A stretch of 64,000 nucleotides of DNA from Isoetes taiwanensis (GCA_021234155.1 JAJEKV010000133.1:795186-859185); one strand, 5' to 3'; positions 35,501 to 47,618 are shown, numbered from the stretch's first letter. The notes: a model not told the origin generated them from the letters alone. Numbers and translations: made by a program.

Positions 35501-36950
35501 CTTCCCGCTCCTTATCTGTTCTGGCTTCCTTAGAAGGCTTTCCCACACCTCCTTGAAGTCCACATCCGTTGGCAAGGACTCCTCAATCTTCTTGCCAAAT
35601 TCACTTTCGAAGAGTGGAAATCGCATTACAATCGTCCTTGTGCGAAATGGTCTCCGGAGGGGCATGCGCTACAACATTAAGCTTACCGGCTTATATATAA
35701 TATCAAAATCATACTCCTCAAGGAATTCCATCCACCTCCTTTGCCTTAAGTTGAGGAGTGGTTGGGTGAAAAGATATCAAGACTTCGGTGATCGATTATC
35801 TAAATAAACTTCCTTCCCAGCAAATAATGCCTCCATATCCTTAATGCTCTGACAATGGCTAGCAGCTCTTGATCATGGGTTGGGTAGCGTTGCTCGGCGT
35901 CGTTCATCTTCTTCGAGTCGTAGGCGACTACCCTTCCTTCTTGCATCAAGATCGCTCCCTGTTGCTATCTTGCTCAAGATCTTTACCAACTTATCTTTAC
36001 TTTCGATCGGGGAGAACAAGCACTGGTGCTGTTGTTAAGGCCTCTTTAAGCTTCTCGAAAGAAGTCTGGACTTTCTCTAGCCAATGGCTAGTCCAATCCT
36101 TAATCTTCTTGGCCTTGGTGAGGTCCGACAGAGGGGATGCCCACTTAGCAAAGTCCCTCACGAACTTTCTGTAATATCCCGCCAACCCGAGAAAGCTTCT
36201 TACTTCTGCCACATTCCTTGGAGCTGGCCAATCAACTATTGCCTCAATCTTAGATAGATCTGTGGAGATTCCCTTGGATGTTACCACATGCCCCAAATAC
36301 TCCACTCGGCCTGTTGCAAAGTGGCACTTAGAGAGCTTCCCATACAACCGATGACGTCTCAACTTTTCCAAGACTTTCCCGAGAGATCGCGACAATGCTC
36401 CTCAAGGGACTTGTCAGATTAGAATGTCGTCGTCGAGAAGACAATAACAAACTCATCCAAGAAGTCTCACGAAGATGTCGTTCATGAGGCATAAACGTTC
36501 TTTGGGCGTTCGATAATCCAAAGGGCATTACTGTAAACTCAAAGTGACCATACCGCGTTCTAAAAGCGGTCTTATGGATATCCTCTTCTTTTATTCTTAT
36601 CTGGTGATATCCCGACCTCAAATCAATTTTAGAGAATACCTTTGCTCCTTGTAATAACCGGTCCATTAGGTCATCGCCTTGGCAATGCATACTTGTTCTT
36701 TATCATCACGCTTATTGAGTGACGATAGTCTATGCACATTCTTAAGCTCCCATCTTTCTTCTTCACAAAGAGTATAGGTGCTCAAAGGAGACACACTTGC
36801 TCTTATAAATCCAAGCTTCGAGCAATTCTCGAAGCCGCTTCTTGAGTTCAATCAATTGAGGGTGCTCATTCTATATGGCACCTTCTTGTAGGCTTCAGAT
36901 CCCAGGAGCCAATGTGATCTCACATTCCACACCCTATAAGGTGGCAAATT
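35500..36950 (-). pseudogene. E2 reverse transcriptase and RNase H
   Basis: RT blocks: [19 protein letters not shown] and [11 protein letters not shown] (36500-36640), then a damaged catalytic box readable as LDDDILI near 36418-36450. After a shift come [20 protein letters not shown] and [17 protein letters not shown] (35997-36395), the typical RT thumb to RNase H connection of Ty3/gypsy elements. RNase H text further on is fragmentary. At least three frameshifts are present. Confidence 0.9.
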
Positions 36951-37085
36951 GCCGATTTCATCCGGAAATACATCCTTGAACTCTGAAATAAGCCTTGCTA
37001 TTCCGCACGAAGGCAACCGTTCCCCTTTGGGTCACTTCCCTCCCCTTTGCACGGCTCAATTTCCATCCTCAAGATGTAGTCCACC

Positions 37086-37638
37086 TTATTCCTTTCTATA
37101 CTCTTCCTTAGTCAGCTTCAAAGAAATACACCGCATGGGAGAATCTAGCTTCTTACCTTTCACTATCAATTTGTTGCCGTCTGGTGCTGTCATGGTGACT
37201 TCATTCCTATCGCAATCAATCATGGCTTTGGCTGGCTTCAAAAATTCCATCCCCACTATGAGATCATATCTTCCGATATCCATGACTTCCGGCTCCCATC
37301 ACCACTTAGCCCCACTAAGGTCTATGTCAAAGATGATCCTCCTCCCCTTAGTGTGCCGAATGGCGCCGGTTTGCCATAGCCATATATGCCTTGGCTTGAC
37401 TTCAATACCTTGTTCTTCATTAGAGCAAATTAGGAGATGCAAAATTGTGAGAGCTACCTGTATCTATGATGACTACATATGGATTATTATCTATGATCCC
37501 ATCAGCCGCGATGACAGTTGACTGATTCTCAATATCACCTGACTCAATGTTTGCACATATGTGGCACTCACCATCTATGAAGTCCCGGACCTCCTCGTTG
37601 GTCGTCGTCTTCGGCAAAACTTCGTTGGGGAATCCCAA
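37086..37638 (-). pseudogene. E2 aspartic protease
   Basis: YVVIIDTGSSHNFAS (about 37440-37480) has the DTGSS catalytic loop of retroviral-type proteases. Later DIGRYDLIVGMEFLKPAKAM (37230-37283) matches the conserved GMDWL-like flap-side motif. The two parts are in different frames. It would process the Gag-Pol polyprotein. Confidence 0.85.
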
Positions 37639-37639
37639 T

Positions 37640-39022
37640 TAAAGTTCGCCAAGGTCGCCGCATGACGAATGGACAATCATGCGCGTTGGTTTATCGGCCG
37701 GAAGCACCTGAAACATAACTTTTCTCAATGCATTCCTATCTCTTTTCCTTTCGAACATCGTCTCCTAGGAGGCGACGCTTTAAGAGCATCGCCCCGATGC
37801 GATACGTGGCTTACGGTCCCCAAAAGCTTTGTTGACCCTTACCTTTGTTGCCGACTCCCCGATGGTGTAGCTGCTGATTGCTTACCCCGATATTGCCCCC
37901 GATCACGCCACTGAACTCTTACCCCGAAGGTTGATCGCTTCTCTCACTGAGTCAGCCGGGCGCTTTCTCCAAACTTATAGCTTTATCTTCGGCCTCTGCA
38001 ACCCGACCTTGGGTTGATTGCTCTAACAAACCTCTTGATATTGTTGTTCAACCCCTCAATATAGGTATCCACTGCTTGCCTTTCTTCGAGACTCCGTGAA
38101 CATGTCGGCCGAGCCTCATGAATTCTTGGTATACTTAGCCACTGATAAGCTACCCCGATTCAACCTCAAAACTGCTGGATCTGCCTACTAGTATGAGACC
38201 TTGGCACATAGTGCTTACGGAAAGCTTTTGTCGAAGGTCTTAAACTGCAATTGTTCCTCTTGACTTTGTTAGACTTAGCATATCCCTTCCACCGGATCCT
38301 TGCCGGTCCAATAAGGTTAGCTGTAGCAACTTTCCCTATGTCCTTGTCTTTCATAATCAGTAGGAGTTGCCAAATTCTTCCATTTCATCAAGCCATGCTT
38401 CCACCTCCATACGATATATATGTCTTTCCCCTCGAGAACGGCCCGACTTCCTTGTCTTCCATACATTGCTCATAGCGCTATCCACCTTCTTCTCGATGGT
38501 CATCCCGTCTTTCTTGCCCTTTTTTTGCCTTAGGTGTGCCGGGCCCGGTACTCGCCGGAGCTAGAGCTGTCCTCACGGGAAGAACTATCCGATGAGCCGA
38601 GCTAGATGACGATGGACTCTTAGTTCTCCTCTTCCTTCTCCTATCCCCGACGTTACCACGGTTGCCCTCCCTTCTGGCGAGGAACTTCACCACGGGAAAA
38701 CAAGGTGGAGGTGGAGGTAGAGGTCCATCCTCCCCTCATTCATCAGGTGGTGCCGCCAGGTTGATGAGGTTCTGCATCTGGTTCCTCATCCGCACCAGCC
38801 TTCAGCGTTGATTGCCTCCTCGGTGACATATCCCCTCAAAATCTTCTTGTTCTCGCCAAACAAGTTCCTTGGTACCCAATTGCGTGGTGGGTTTTGGTCT
38901 TGAGATCCTCGCACTTGAGTTCCTTGCTGCAAGGATTGATCATCAATACATTTTATTTGGGTTAGATGTTGATCAATTTTACTTGTAATTGAATTATCTT
39001 TAGTTATAAAGAAATCATACAA
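37640..39022 (-). pseudogene. E2 gag
   Basis: Minus-strand text KDIGKVATANLIGPARIRWK and FRKHYVPRSH (38166-38354), then VDTYIEGLNNNIKRFVRAIN, are the retrotransposon Gag capsid family. Near 37660-37710 CFRC followed in another frame by HDCP gives a broken CCHC knuckle. The first ATG with a plausible leader is at 39022 (MYDFFITKDNSITS). E1 gag at 52 kb has the same landmarks, so E1 and E2 are related. Several frameshifts. Confidence 0.75.
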
Positions 39023-41427
39023 AGCTTTGCATTTATAAAACAGTTAATAGCCATTAATACAAAAGGATTACATGATAGAGTAGATATGTCTTAGCACAAT
39101 GGTTACAAGAAAACATTTAGCACAAACTTAAGAAAATTTTACAACTATTCAATGGCCTCCGAAAAGCCTAAAGAAGTTCTTGACATCCCCAGAATGAGGC
39201 CTTTGCCGAGGTTAAGAAGATGTTCCTCGTCGATCTTCCTTCAAGTGCTTTCGGGCCATCTCCTGTTCCTGGTTAAGTCTTTGTTGCTGCTACTACTGAA
39301 AGTGTTGCATCCCTAAGAATGATGTGATCGGCATGTGCGTATATCTTGAGTGCTGCCCGGCCCGAGTGCTATGAGAAGTGCCACAGTTCTTCTCCCCTTG
39401 GGCTGAACTCCTTGTGGAAGACTATCATTTGCCCTTTGGCCGAGGGCTGGAAGATAGTAGCTGGAGGCGTGCCCTTCCCTACGCCAGCATCCAATTACCC
39501 TTCCTTTGAGTTGCTTCGCCGTAGGCATCCACCGCCATAAGGTCTTCATGATCCCTCCACATACCGGGTTGCGCTGTCCAAGTTGATGCCGGACCCTTCC
39601 CTCATGCTCTCGGCTCGAATCGGCCTGGGCTTGAGCTTGGGTCTCTCCCCTGCTTTGTAGAGTGTGCTCAGATCCGCTGAACTCCTCCTCCGAGATGATA
39701 GGTTCTGGCCAATAGATCTTCCTTATCTGGCCGATAGGGGCTATATCCCACATTGTCTCCCCAAAGATAAGAGTGTCTCCGCCAGACTCCCTTTGGAATC
39801 TCCCCGGTATGAGTAGTCGATGAGGTCTGTGCTTTTCCCCGTGCTATCATGCCCAAGAGCTCGCCGATTCAAGACCCCGCTTCTCGACAATTGGGACAAG
39901 TTAAGGATGTCATTTGCAAAATGTATTCCTCCCCTCGCTGATGACTATCGATGTGACAGTAGTCGTGGATGCCGTGGGCTCGGTAGTCGTTCTCCCCGTC
40001 GCCGCCGTGCCTCAACGTGTACCTCTGCATTCTTGTTGCCTCCCCGCTCTCCCATTACGGGTTACGCTCCCCTAGGCACTGTGAGTCTTCATGGATCTGC
40101 GAGAGATGGTGCCCGGGACGTCGTGCCATAGTATTCGTGAGGCGAGGACTCTATATTCGATTTGATCCCGAGCCCTATGAAGTATGAAGTGGCGCTAAGT
40201 CTAAGGGCTGAACAGAAGGGTTCCCCTACTTTGTTGATTGACTTATAGTGCATGAAGAGGGCAAGGTACGCAGGAGACGAAAGGTACCTATGCCTATTGT
40301 GTCTACAAAATCATGTAATCGGGCATAGTCCTAGTCCTATCCCATAGGCGCTTCTTGCCTTTGGATCCCGCCAACTCTCGACCTAAGGCTTGGGTAAGTG
40401 TCTCAAGAGAAACCCAATTCCTCCCCTAGGGGGTAATCTAACTTCCCAAAGGCGGGACCTGGCCGGTCATATTGGCACATAATGTCCGGGTAGTAGGGTG
40501 TTCTAGTCGAGTTGCATGAAGATCAAACAATTGGTCAAACACGAGAGAAGGCTTGATTCTGAGGAAGATGGATGGATGTGGCGACATTGTACCATCTTTC
40601 AAAGTTCTTTGGGCTTCATTGAGCGAGAAAAGGGTGTAGAAAATGGCTTGCAAAGATCGATGGAGGTTCGAAAAATCGCCTAAAAGGGTCGGGAGCGATT
40701 ACGTGGAAGGAAAAATGGCAAATGAGACCTATTTTTATAGACTATGGGTGACCTCGGGGTTCGTGCAAAAAGGTATCTGCCTAAGATGGCCTTTGTTCTA
40801 TGGCTCTGGGTGTCCAAATGAACTACCATGAAGTGCAAACTTAAGCAAAACAAAGCAAGAAACACTACATGGCAATTGGTTGGATCAAATTTGGCTAATT
40901 TGGGTCAAAAATGGGCTGACCCGGGTGAATCCGCGCGGATGGCCTCCGCGTCACGGACGCAGACGCGTTTGGCGCGGTCTCACCCGGTTGGCCTATTTTG
41001 GGCCAATTTTTGGTCAATTTAGGGAATTTGAAGATGCTAATATGGCTAATTGGGCCAATTCTAACCTAACTAGCAACTTATTTTGAGCAAAACTGACATC
41101 TAAAAGCATGATTTTGGGCCCAGTCGGGTGAATCCGCGCGAAACGCGCCCGCGTCGGGGACGCAGAGGCCTTAGGCGCAGTCTCACCCGGTTGACCCCAA
41201 TTTTAGCATTTTTGATGATTTTTTTTGCCAAAATTTTGTTGTAGTCATGATTTCTAGGATATTTCTGAGGGTGCTATGAAGAATTCTACTACAATTGGGT
41301 TCTATTTCCTAAATTTCAAGCATACAACATTTTTTCTAATTATAGAGGGAAAATAACTTTTATATTAATAAGAAACACAGTTACATGAAAATTTAACTTT
41401 TCTAACAAAATTTACAAAATTTGAGAC
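39023..41427 (-). other. E2 accessory region between the H3-like gene and gag
   Basis: About 2.4 kb with broken minus-strand frames (for example 39313-39753 and 40438-40653) that I cannot assign. An AT-rich stretch lies at about 38935-39160. At 40910-41020 and 41110-41205 two GC-rich blocks repeat: GGGTGAATCCGCGCG, a run of GCGTC-type words, then GTCTCACCCGGTTG. The two ends of each block are roughly inverted. E1 has a similarly placed accessory region of about 2.6 kb. Confidence 0.45.
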
Positions 41428-42502
41428 CTAGGGCCTCTCCCTGCGGATTCTCCGTGCCAAGTGGATGTCCTTCGGCATGAGGGTGACCCGCTTAGCATGG
41501 ATAGCGCAGAGGTTCCCTTCCTCGAAGAGCCGCGACCCGCCTCGCCTCGGCATGCCTCTTGGGGCCCGTCATTAGAGGGGTAACCCCCAGAATCGGGTCC
41601 CAACTCCCCGCATCACCTCTCTAAGGAGACGCCAAGGGCGCCTTTCTTATTAGGAGATTCGTGCACATCCGAAAGTGCCAGATCTCCCTAAACACCCCAA
41701 GCGACACGTCTTTGTCGCCCGTGGTGAACCCTCTTGGGTTTTTCGGTCTGCCTAGGGCTGCCCTCCAACACAACCCACAACACCTCCCCCCGGGCGGCAA
41801 AGACCAATCGTTGTACCTCGTCCAACGACCACTCCTTTTGTACGCCGCCATCTTCCGCTGAACTTCATGTCCCTGTCCGGACCTTGAATGCCCACTCCCC
41901 TACCTTTTGCTTCTTCACCCACCTTGGGTGGTTCCGTACCAGGGTAGGGTGGCTAAGCGTCAGTCCTGCTGCGGCTCCTCCTCCTCTCTTCTTAAGCCCT
42001 CTCTCTTGTGCTTCCTCCTCTTTGCTTGGGGCTCTTCAGCCGGACGGCCGGTCGAGGGGCCGTCGTTCCTCTCTTCGTTCTCGCTCTTGGCACTTTGAGC
42101 TCCTTTCCCGCTCCCTCTTCTTCACGGCGGCTCTCTCTTTAGGCCACTCCTCGACCTTTCCTTACCCTTCTTCTTGGGCGAAGGGCCAGCTTCCTCGGTT
42201 GGTGGTGGTCTTTGCTCTTCCACGTTCTTCAACTGTTCTTCCACCTCGGTGAATGCGAGGGCCGAGTGGCGAATTCATCCGTTCTGCTAGCGTGCCTCAC
42301 GATGGCCGAGGCTGGCTGAGGGAAGTACGCTTTCGGCATCATGGAAGGAGTCCATTGCTTCTACTACTGGCTGGTGTGGGGCTCCCTGGAGCCGGGCTTG
42401 GGCGAAGGTGTTCAGGACCTTCTTGACATGTCGCCTGTCAAGCGCCATGGAGAGGGTGGGTCTAGGTCCAGGCTTCCTGTAGGTTTGCTTGGTGCGAGCC
42501 AT
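41428..42502 (-). pseudogene. E2 histone H3-like gene (H3 tail, basic linker, H3 core)
   Basis: The minus-strand frame opens at ATG 42502 with MARTKQTYRKPGPRP. This equals the H3 N-terminus except Ala7 to Tyr and Ser10 to Pro, keeping R2, T3, K4, Q5, T6, R8 and K9. It runs open to 42287. A frameshifted basic linker follows (PKKKGKERSRSG near 42150). The H3 core starts near 41720: DVSLGVFREIWHF (helix N), TNLLIRKAPLAS (helix 1), a damaged helix 2, then [14 protein letters not shown] and [18 protein letters not shown] with a stop at 41428. Canonical H3 has [36 protein letters not shown] and QLARRIRGERA. The HF and KAP changes lean towards CENH3 but are not decisive. At least two frameshifts. 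It starts about 560 nt inside the PBS and lies on the element's coding strand. Confidence 0.88.
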
Positions 42503-43065
42503 ATCTTATGGTTCAGAAAATGGGTGACGAAAGGCTGAGCAAGAGAGAGGTGAAGGTGAAGGGTTGGAGAGAGAGAATGAGGTGTCAGATATTTAAAAAG
42601 GAGGGTCCCTGGGAATATTCTCCTACCATAATTACCCCTATTTATTAGCCCCCCTTATTAATTACACCATATTTAGTAATTATTTAATTATTAATGTATA
42701 TATTAAATCTATATTAATTGATATTATACTTAAATTTTCGAATTTTTCTAATGGTTCGAAGTGCTAATTATGAATTTGCGCCATTTTTCACCTGGGTCTC
42801 CGATTGGCATGATTCTTCGACCCATTTTAGGTGAAATTTGATGCAGATGCATAATTTTCACTCAAAATTTAATAGAAGATGAGTTTGACTCACTCAAACC
42901 TTCGTCTAACACTTAACCTAAGTCCTGACCCACTACCTAGGAGAAATTTTTTTTTCCCCCATTTTCGCAGTTCAATGGTGGAAATGTTTATTTCACACCC
43001 CTATAGGCCTGTTAGACTACTTCATGGTTATGGTCAGTGCTAGTTCTTGGTCAACCAAGAACATC
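42503..43065 (-). other. E2 leader between PBS and H3-like gene
   Basis: Untranslated leader of about 560 nt. AT-rich at 42630-42760 and purine/pyrimidine-rich near 42540-42590. No reading frame of note. Confidence 0.6.
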
Positions 43066-43077
43066 GCTCTGATACCA
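43066..43077 (-). promoter_or_regulatory. E2 primer binding site (initiator Met tRNA)
   Basis: On the minus strand TGGTATCAGAGC lies one base after the LTR end. This is the classic plant LTR-retrotransposon site complementary to the 3' end of initiator methionine tRNA. Confidence 0.95.
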
Positions 43078-43078
43078 T

Positions 43079-43648
43079 TGTGACGCTCCCTGCTAAACAT
43101 ACGGCGCCCCGCCGTACACTCGGCAGGAAATCCCCCATCCGGCTCAACAACCGCACGGGCCCTTCGTCTACCCCACACTTCGAGGTGATCCCTAGTGCGG
43201 GGAGGGAACACGAAGGTGTCTTGCGCGCCCTTCCCCTATGGGCTCCTATAACAGCGGAAGCGATAACACGTCAGAACTAGCATCAAACATATACAAATAC
43301 TACCTCGAAGGGTAGTGCATCACACATATACCAATACAAAGATGCCTAGGGTTAGGGTTTCAGCCTATATAAGTTAGGTCCTAGGGTTAGGGTTTCAGCC
43401 TATATAAGTTAGGTCCACCTAGGATGCCACGTGGCACCAATCGGGTGAGTCCTGTGTGGCGGGTGCCCCCAATAGGTTAAGGCCACATGGATAATGGTCT
43501 AACCTATGGTTGGCTAAGTTATGAGAATAACTTGGCCATGCCCCCTAGTGCCACACTCTATGGTATACAAGGCTATGAAGATAGACTTGTATAGTGACGG
43601 ATCCAGGAATATACGTATTTATGGCGTATATTCCCCTGGACCGTCACA
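43079..43648 (-). repeat. E2 5' LTR, internally deleted
   Basis: Begins TGTGACG and ends CGTCACA in plus orientation. It matches both ends of the 3' LTR but jumps from the equivalent of 29880 to that of 32985 at 43340. A 36-bp unit containing CCTATATAAG (a TATA-like box) is duplicated at 43344-43417. ATATT follows at 43649-43653. Confidence 0.92.
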
Positions 43649-43653
43649 ATATT

Positions 43654-45456
43654 GGAGCCTAGGTGGCATGTTTGAGCCACCTTGGCATGTTTGAGTCTAG
43701 GTGGCATGTTAGAGCCCAGCGGCATGTTTGAGCCACTTTGGCATATCTGGACCACCTTGGCATGTTTGAGCCTAGGTGGCTTGGAGCCTATGTGGCACGT
43801 TTGAGCCACCTTGGCATGTTGGAGCCTAAGTGGCATGTTGTAAACCACCTTGGCATGTTGGAGCCTAGGTGGCATGTTGGAGCCCGCGTGGCATGTTTGA
43901 ACTACCTTGGGATGTTTGAGCCTAGGTGGCATGGTGGAGCCTAGGTGACATGTTGGAGCCACCTTGGCATGTTGGAGCCTAGATGGCATGTTGGAGCCCA
44001 CGTGGCATGTCTGAGCCACCTTGGAATGTCGTGGGCATGTCTGAGCCACCTTGGAATGTTGGAGCCTAGGTAGCACGTATGAGCCACCTTGGTGTTGGAG
44101 CCTAGGTGGCATGTTGGAGCCCATGTGGCATGCTTGAGCCACCTTAGTGTGTTGGAACCTAGGTGACATGTTGGAGCCCACATGGCATGTTTGAGCCACC
44201 TTGGCATGTTGGAGCCTATGTGGCATGTTGGAGCCCACATGGCATGTTTGAGCCACCTTGGCATGTTTGAGTCTAGGTGGCATGTTGGAGCCCGCATGGC
44301 ATGTTTTAGCTACCTTGGCATGTTTGAACCACCTTGGCATGTTTGAGCCTAGGTGGCTTGGAGCCTATGTGGCACTTTTGAGCCACCTTGGCATGTTGGA
44401 GCCTAGGTGGCATGTTAAAGCCCGCGTGGCATGTTTGAGCTACCTTGGCATGTTTGAGCCTAGGTGGCATGTTGGAGCCTAGGTGACATGTTTGACCCAC
44501 CTTGGCATGTTGGAGCCTAGGTGGCATGTCTGAGTCACCTTGGCATGTTGGAGCCTAGGTGGCATGTTGGAGCCCACGTAGCATGTTTGAGCTTAGGTGG
44601 CATGTTTGAGCCACCTTGGTGTGTTGGAGCCTAGGTGGCATGTTGGAGCCCACGTGGCATGTTTGAGCAACCTTGGCATGTTTGAGCCACCTTGGCATGT
44701 TGCAGTCTCGTGGGCATGTTGGAGCCTAGGTAGCATGTTTGCGCCTCCTGGGCATCTTGGAGTCTAGCTGTCATGTTTGAGCCACCTTGGCATGCCCACG
44801 TGGCATGTTGGAGCCACCTTGGCATGTTTGCGCCTCCTGGGCATCTTGGAGCCTAGGTGGCATGTTGCAACCTAGGTGGCATGTTGGAGCCTGCGAGCCA
44901 CTTGGCATGTTTGAGCGTAGGTAGCATGTTTGAGCCACCCTGGCATGTTCGAGCCTAGGTGGCATGTTGGAGCATGCGTGGCATGTTTGAGCTACCTTGG
45001 CATGTTTGAGCCTAGATGGATGTTGGAGCCTAGGTGGCATGTTTGATCCTAGGTGGCATGTTGGAGCCCACGTGGCATGTTGGAGCCACCTTGGCATGTT
45101 TGAGCCATCCTGGCATGTTGAAGCCTAGGTGGCCTTGGAGCCGCATGGCATGTTTGAGGCACCTTGGCATGTTTGAACCATCTTGGCATGTTTAAGCCTA
45201 GGTGGCATGTTTGAGCCACCTTGGCATGTTTAAGCCTAGGTAGCCTAGGTGGCAGGTTTGAGTGACCTTGGCATGTTTGAGCCACCTTGGCATGTTTGAT
45301 CCTAGGTGGCCTAGTGGCATATTTGAGTGACCTTGGCACGTTTGAGCCACCTTGGCATGTTTGAGCACCTTGGCATGTTTGAGCCACCTTGGCATGGTGC
45401 GTGGCATGTTTGGGCTACCTTGGCATGTTTCAACCACCTTGGCATGTTGGAGTCCT
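43654..45456. repeat. 19-bp satellite array, segment 3 (largest)
   Basis: About 1.8 kb of monomers GGCATGTTTGAGCCACCTT, GGCATGTTGGAGCCTAGGT and GGCATGTTGGAGCCCACGT, often in the order TAGGT, CACGT, ACCTT, giving a roughly 57-bp higher-order unit. Frames of up to 255 codons on the minus strand are by-products of the repeat. The last five bases, GTCCT (45452-45456), are the E1 target-site duplication. Confidence 0.93.
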
Positions 45457-47024
45457 TGTGACGTTCCAGGCATTTATACGGTATACGTATGCATGTCGGG
45501 ACACGTCACTGAGATATAAGGGGGTAATTGTCTAAGTGGAAGTCAACCACAATGGTTTTATTTAGCTATGTTAATAAATCCATTGTGGATAATTATAAAG
45601 TATTTGGCCTAATTACCCTAATTAATCTAAATTAGTTAATTAGCACCAACAAGGGGGCGCCACCTGGCCCAAATCGATTGGCCAGGGGGGACCTTCCATT
45701 TTGGGCCTAGGAAAAGGGGTCCTGTCCCATTTTGACTCCCAAATTCGAATTGGGAGCTAAGGAGGAGCAAAGAGCTATCAGCCAAGCTTGAGTTATCATC
45801 AACCACCCGCCAAAATTTAGTGTGATGGACCCATACCGAGACCATGGCTCCAGCCAGACACGGGTTAGTGTGTGTAGATAGCTTGGTTTTCCTAGTTAGT
45901 CGTAGGATTAACCCTTGTTTGAGTAGGTTAACCTCTATTTTTATGTTCTATTCAAGTTATGGATGGATGGATGGATGTATTAGCTTAGTTCTTTCCGTTC
46001 CTATGGTGTTGTATGGGTTAAAGGGTGGGTAGAGACCTAAAGGCCATCTAGCAAAGAGAGATGCTCCTAGATAGAACCCCTAAAACCACTCGTGACTTGG
46101 CGGCCTGCAATACAAGAGCCTACCCGGCGTGGATGCTATGATGTGGTTCAAAGACCAAACAACGGGTATGAAGGTGAATCGGGGTGGGGTCTCGCCTAAG
46201 CGGGGTACTGCGGGACTCCTACAAAGGTGCTAGACTTATAGCCAATCCACGTGTGTGTGGGCTGGGTATGGGTCCGACACTCCCTCGGGCCGAGGGTGGG
46301 AGCCTTTATGGCCGCCCGGGCTCGAACGGGTTGGTGAGCTGACCTTTAGATTTAGGGGAGTAAGTCGGCACGGATGCGGGGTCACCGAGGGGCACGTGAT
46401 CCTCTAGCGCACCTGGGGATCCGCCATACCGGAGGGGACGCCCCCCGACCTGCCTCATCGGACCGAGGAGATGTAACCCTGAGTAGTCCCTCAATGGTGA
46501 TTCCTTGGGATTGCGCCTCCCGAGGGTTACAAGCACGCCATAGCATGATACGCGCCTATCCGCAAAGTGTGCACAGTGAGGGGCGGATGGAGTGGACAAC
46601 CCTAGCCATTGTCTTATGCCACCCAACGCCATTGTTATATCTCCGCCGTCTTGATATCTTGAGACCCCGGGCCGCCGGTTGATCCCTTGGAGTCCGAGCC
46701 CGGGTAGTGCCTCATATTGTGTTGTTTTATGTTGTTATGTATGGATTATCTTTGCCATGTTGATGAGGATGGGCCACCCTTCGCGGTGGTATATTATTTG
46801 CATTATGATTGGATGCTAATGTATATGTATGCTTCCGCTGTCATAGGATTTCCCCATAGAGGACGTGGGGCGAATGACACCTCCGTGATCCTCGTCCGGA
46901 TACTTGGCCATCCCGAGTAGTCCGAGCATGACGGAGGGCCTTGCCGTGGTGATTTAGTCGCCATGGGAGGGGAAGTCCCGTATCTATACGATCGGAGCAT
47001 CGTATGGATTCTGGGAGCGTCACA
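45457..47024 (+). repeat. E1 5' LTR
   Basis: 1568 bp, with inverted ends TGTGACG and CGTCACA. It is bounded on the left by GTCCT and satellite and on the right by one base and the PBS. Short frames inside are not genes. The final 268 bp recur at 52579-52846. Confidence 0.93.
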
Positions 47025-47025
47025 G

Positions 47026-47037
47026 TGGTATCAGAGC
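47026..47037 (+). promoter_or_regulatory. E1 primer binding site (initiator Met tRNA)
   Basis: TGGTATCAGAGC, one base after the LTR, complementary to the initiator methionine tRNA 3' end. Confidence 0.96.
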
Positions 47038-47618
47038 AATGGTTCTGGTGAACCAAAACTGTTGCACTGGCCATACTCTAACTCGTTAGTTGAGGATGAA
47101 AACTCTTGTCTAGAAAGTTCCAACTTTGCCACCCAAGTGTTAGTTGGTTTAGTATGGGCAGAATGACCTGGTTGTAGAGATAGTGTTTCCTAGTCAAGGG
47201 GTTAAAACTAGGAATTAGATGAAAAAAACTTGGATTTTGCTTTCGCCATAACTCCCTCTTCGTAGCTCGGATCGACCAGATTATTGCTCCAATGGGTCAG
47301 GCGTACCCGAAATACCCTAAGGGAGTCATCGTCGGGTCGCAAGGGGACCAGCGGAAGGCCAAACCCAATGGCGGCGCTGACAGGGTTTGGACGACTTAGA
47401 ACGCGGAAAGAAACACGTATAACTGGGTCAGCGCCGCTTCGTATTTTCGCGCCGTTTTTTTTCGGGGTTTCCTTGTTGTACACGCTGCCGCCTGCTCGCT
47501 TCGACGCCGCCATAGCCGCCAGACCCAAGCGCCCGAACCTTGCTTCTCCTTTGTCACAACAGCTTCCTCCCAGCCTAGCACCACCCCTACTGCTCTTCTA
47601 AGCTCTAGCGCCTTACTT
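47038..47618 (+). other. E1 leader
   Basis: About 580 nt between PBS and the first long reading frame, much like the 560-nt leader of E2. A Pro/Leu/Ala-rich frame upstream (47284-47601) ends just before the main ATG and is probably not translated. Confidence 0.6.

Larger units (their letters stand above)
29619..43648 (-). mobile_element. E2: Ty3/gypsy chromodomain LTR retrotransposon with a histone H3 gene
   Basis: A complete but decayed element on the minus strand, flanked by the 5-bp duplication ATATT inside the satellite. Order 5' to 3': LTR (43079-43648), PBS (43066-43077), leader, H3-like gene (42502-41428), accessory region, gag (about 39022-37640), protease, RT/RNase H, integrase, chromodomain (about 34200), polypurine tract, LTR (29619-33260). 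LTR ends are TGTGACG and CGTCACA (the left copy is mutated to TGGACGC). The 3' LTR carries a nested Helitron, and the 5' LTR has lost the matching interior, which explains 3642 versus 570 bp. Many frameshifts make it immobile. It is older than E1 by LTR divergence as judged by eye. Confidence 0.92.

Noticed and set aside
43573-44340. 255-codon minus-strand open frame and many similar frames in the satellite
   Set aside because: Reading frames stay open because the 19-bp repeat lacks stops in those frames. The product is only a repeat of the satellite.
46300-46690. open frames of about 100 codons in the E1 LTR
   Set aside because: They lie wholly inside the LTR on both strands and resemble no protein.
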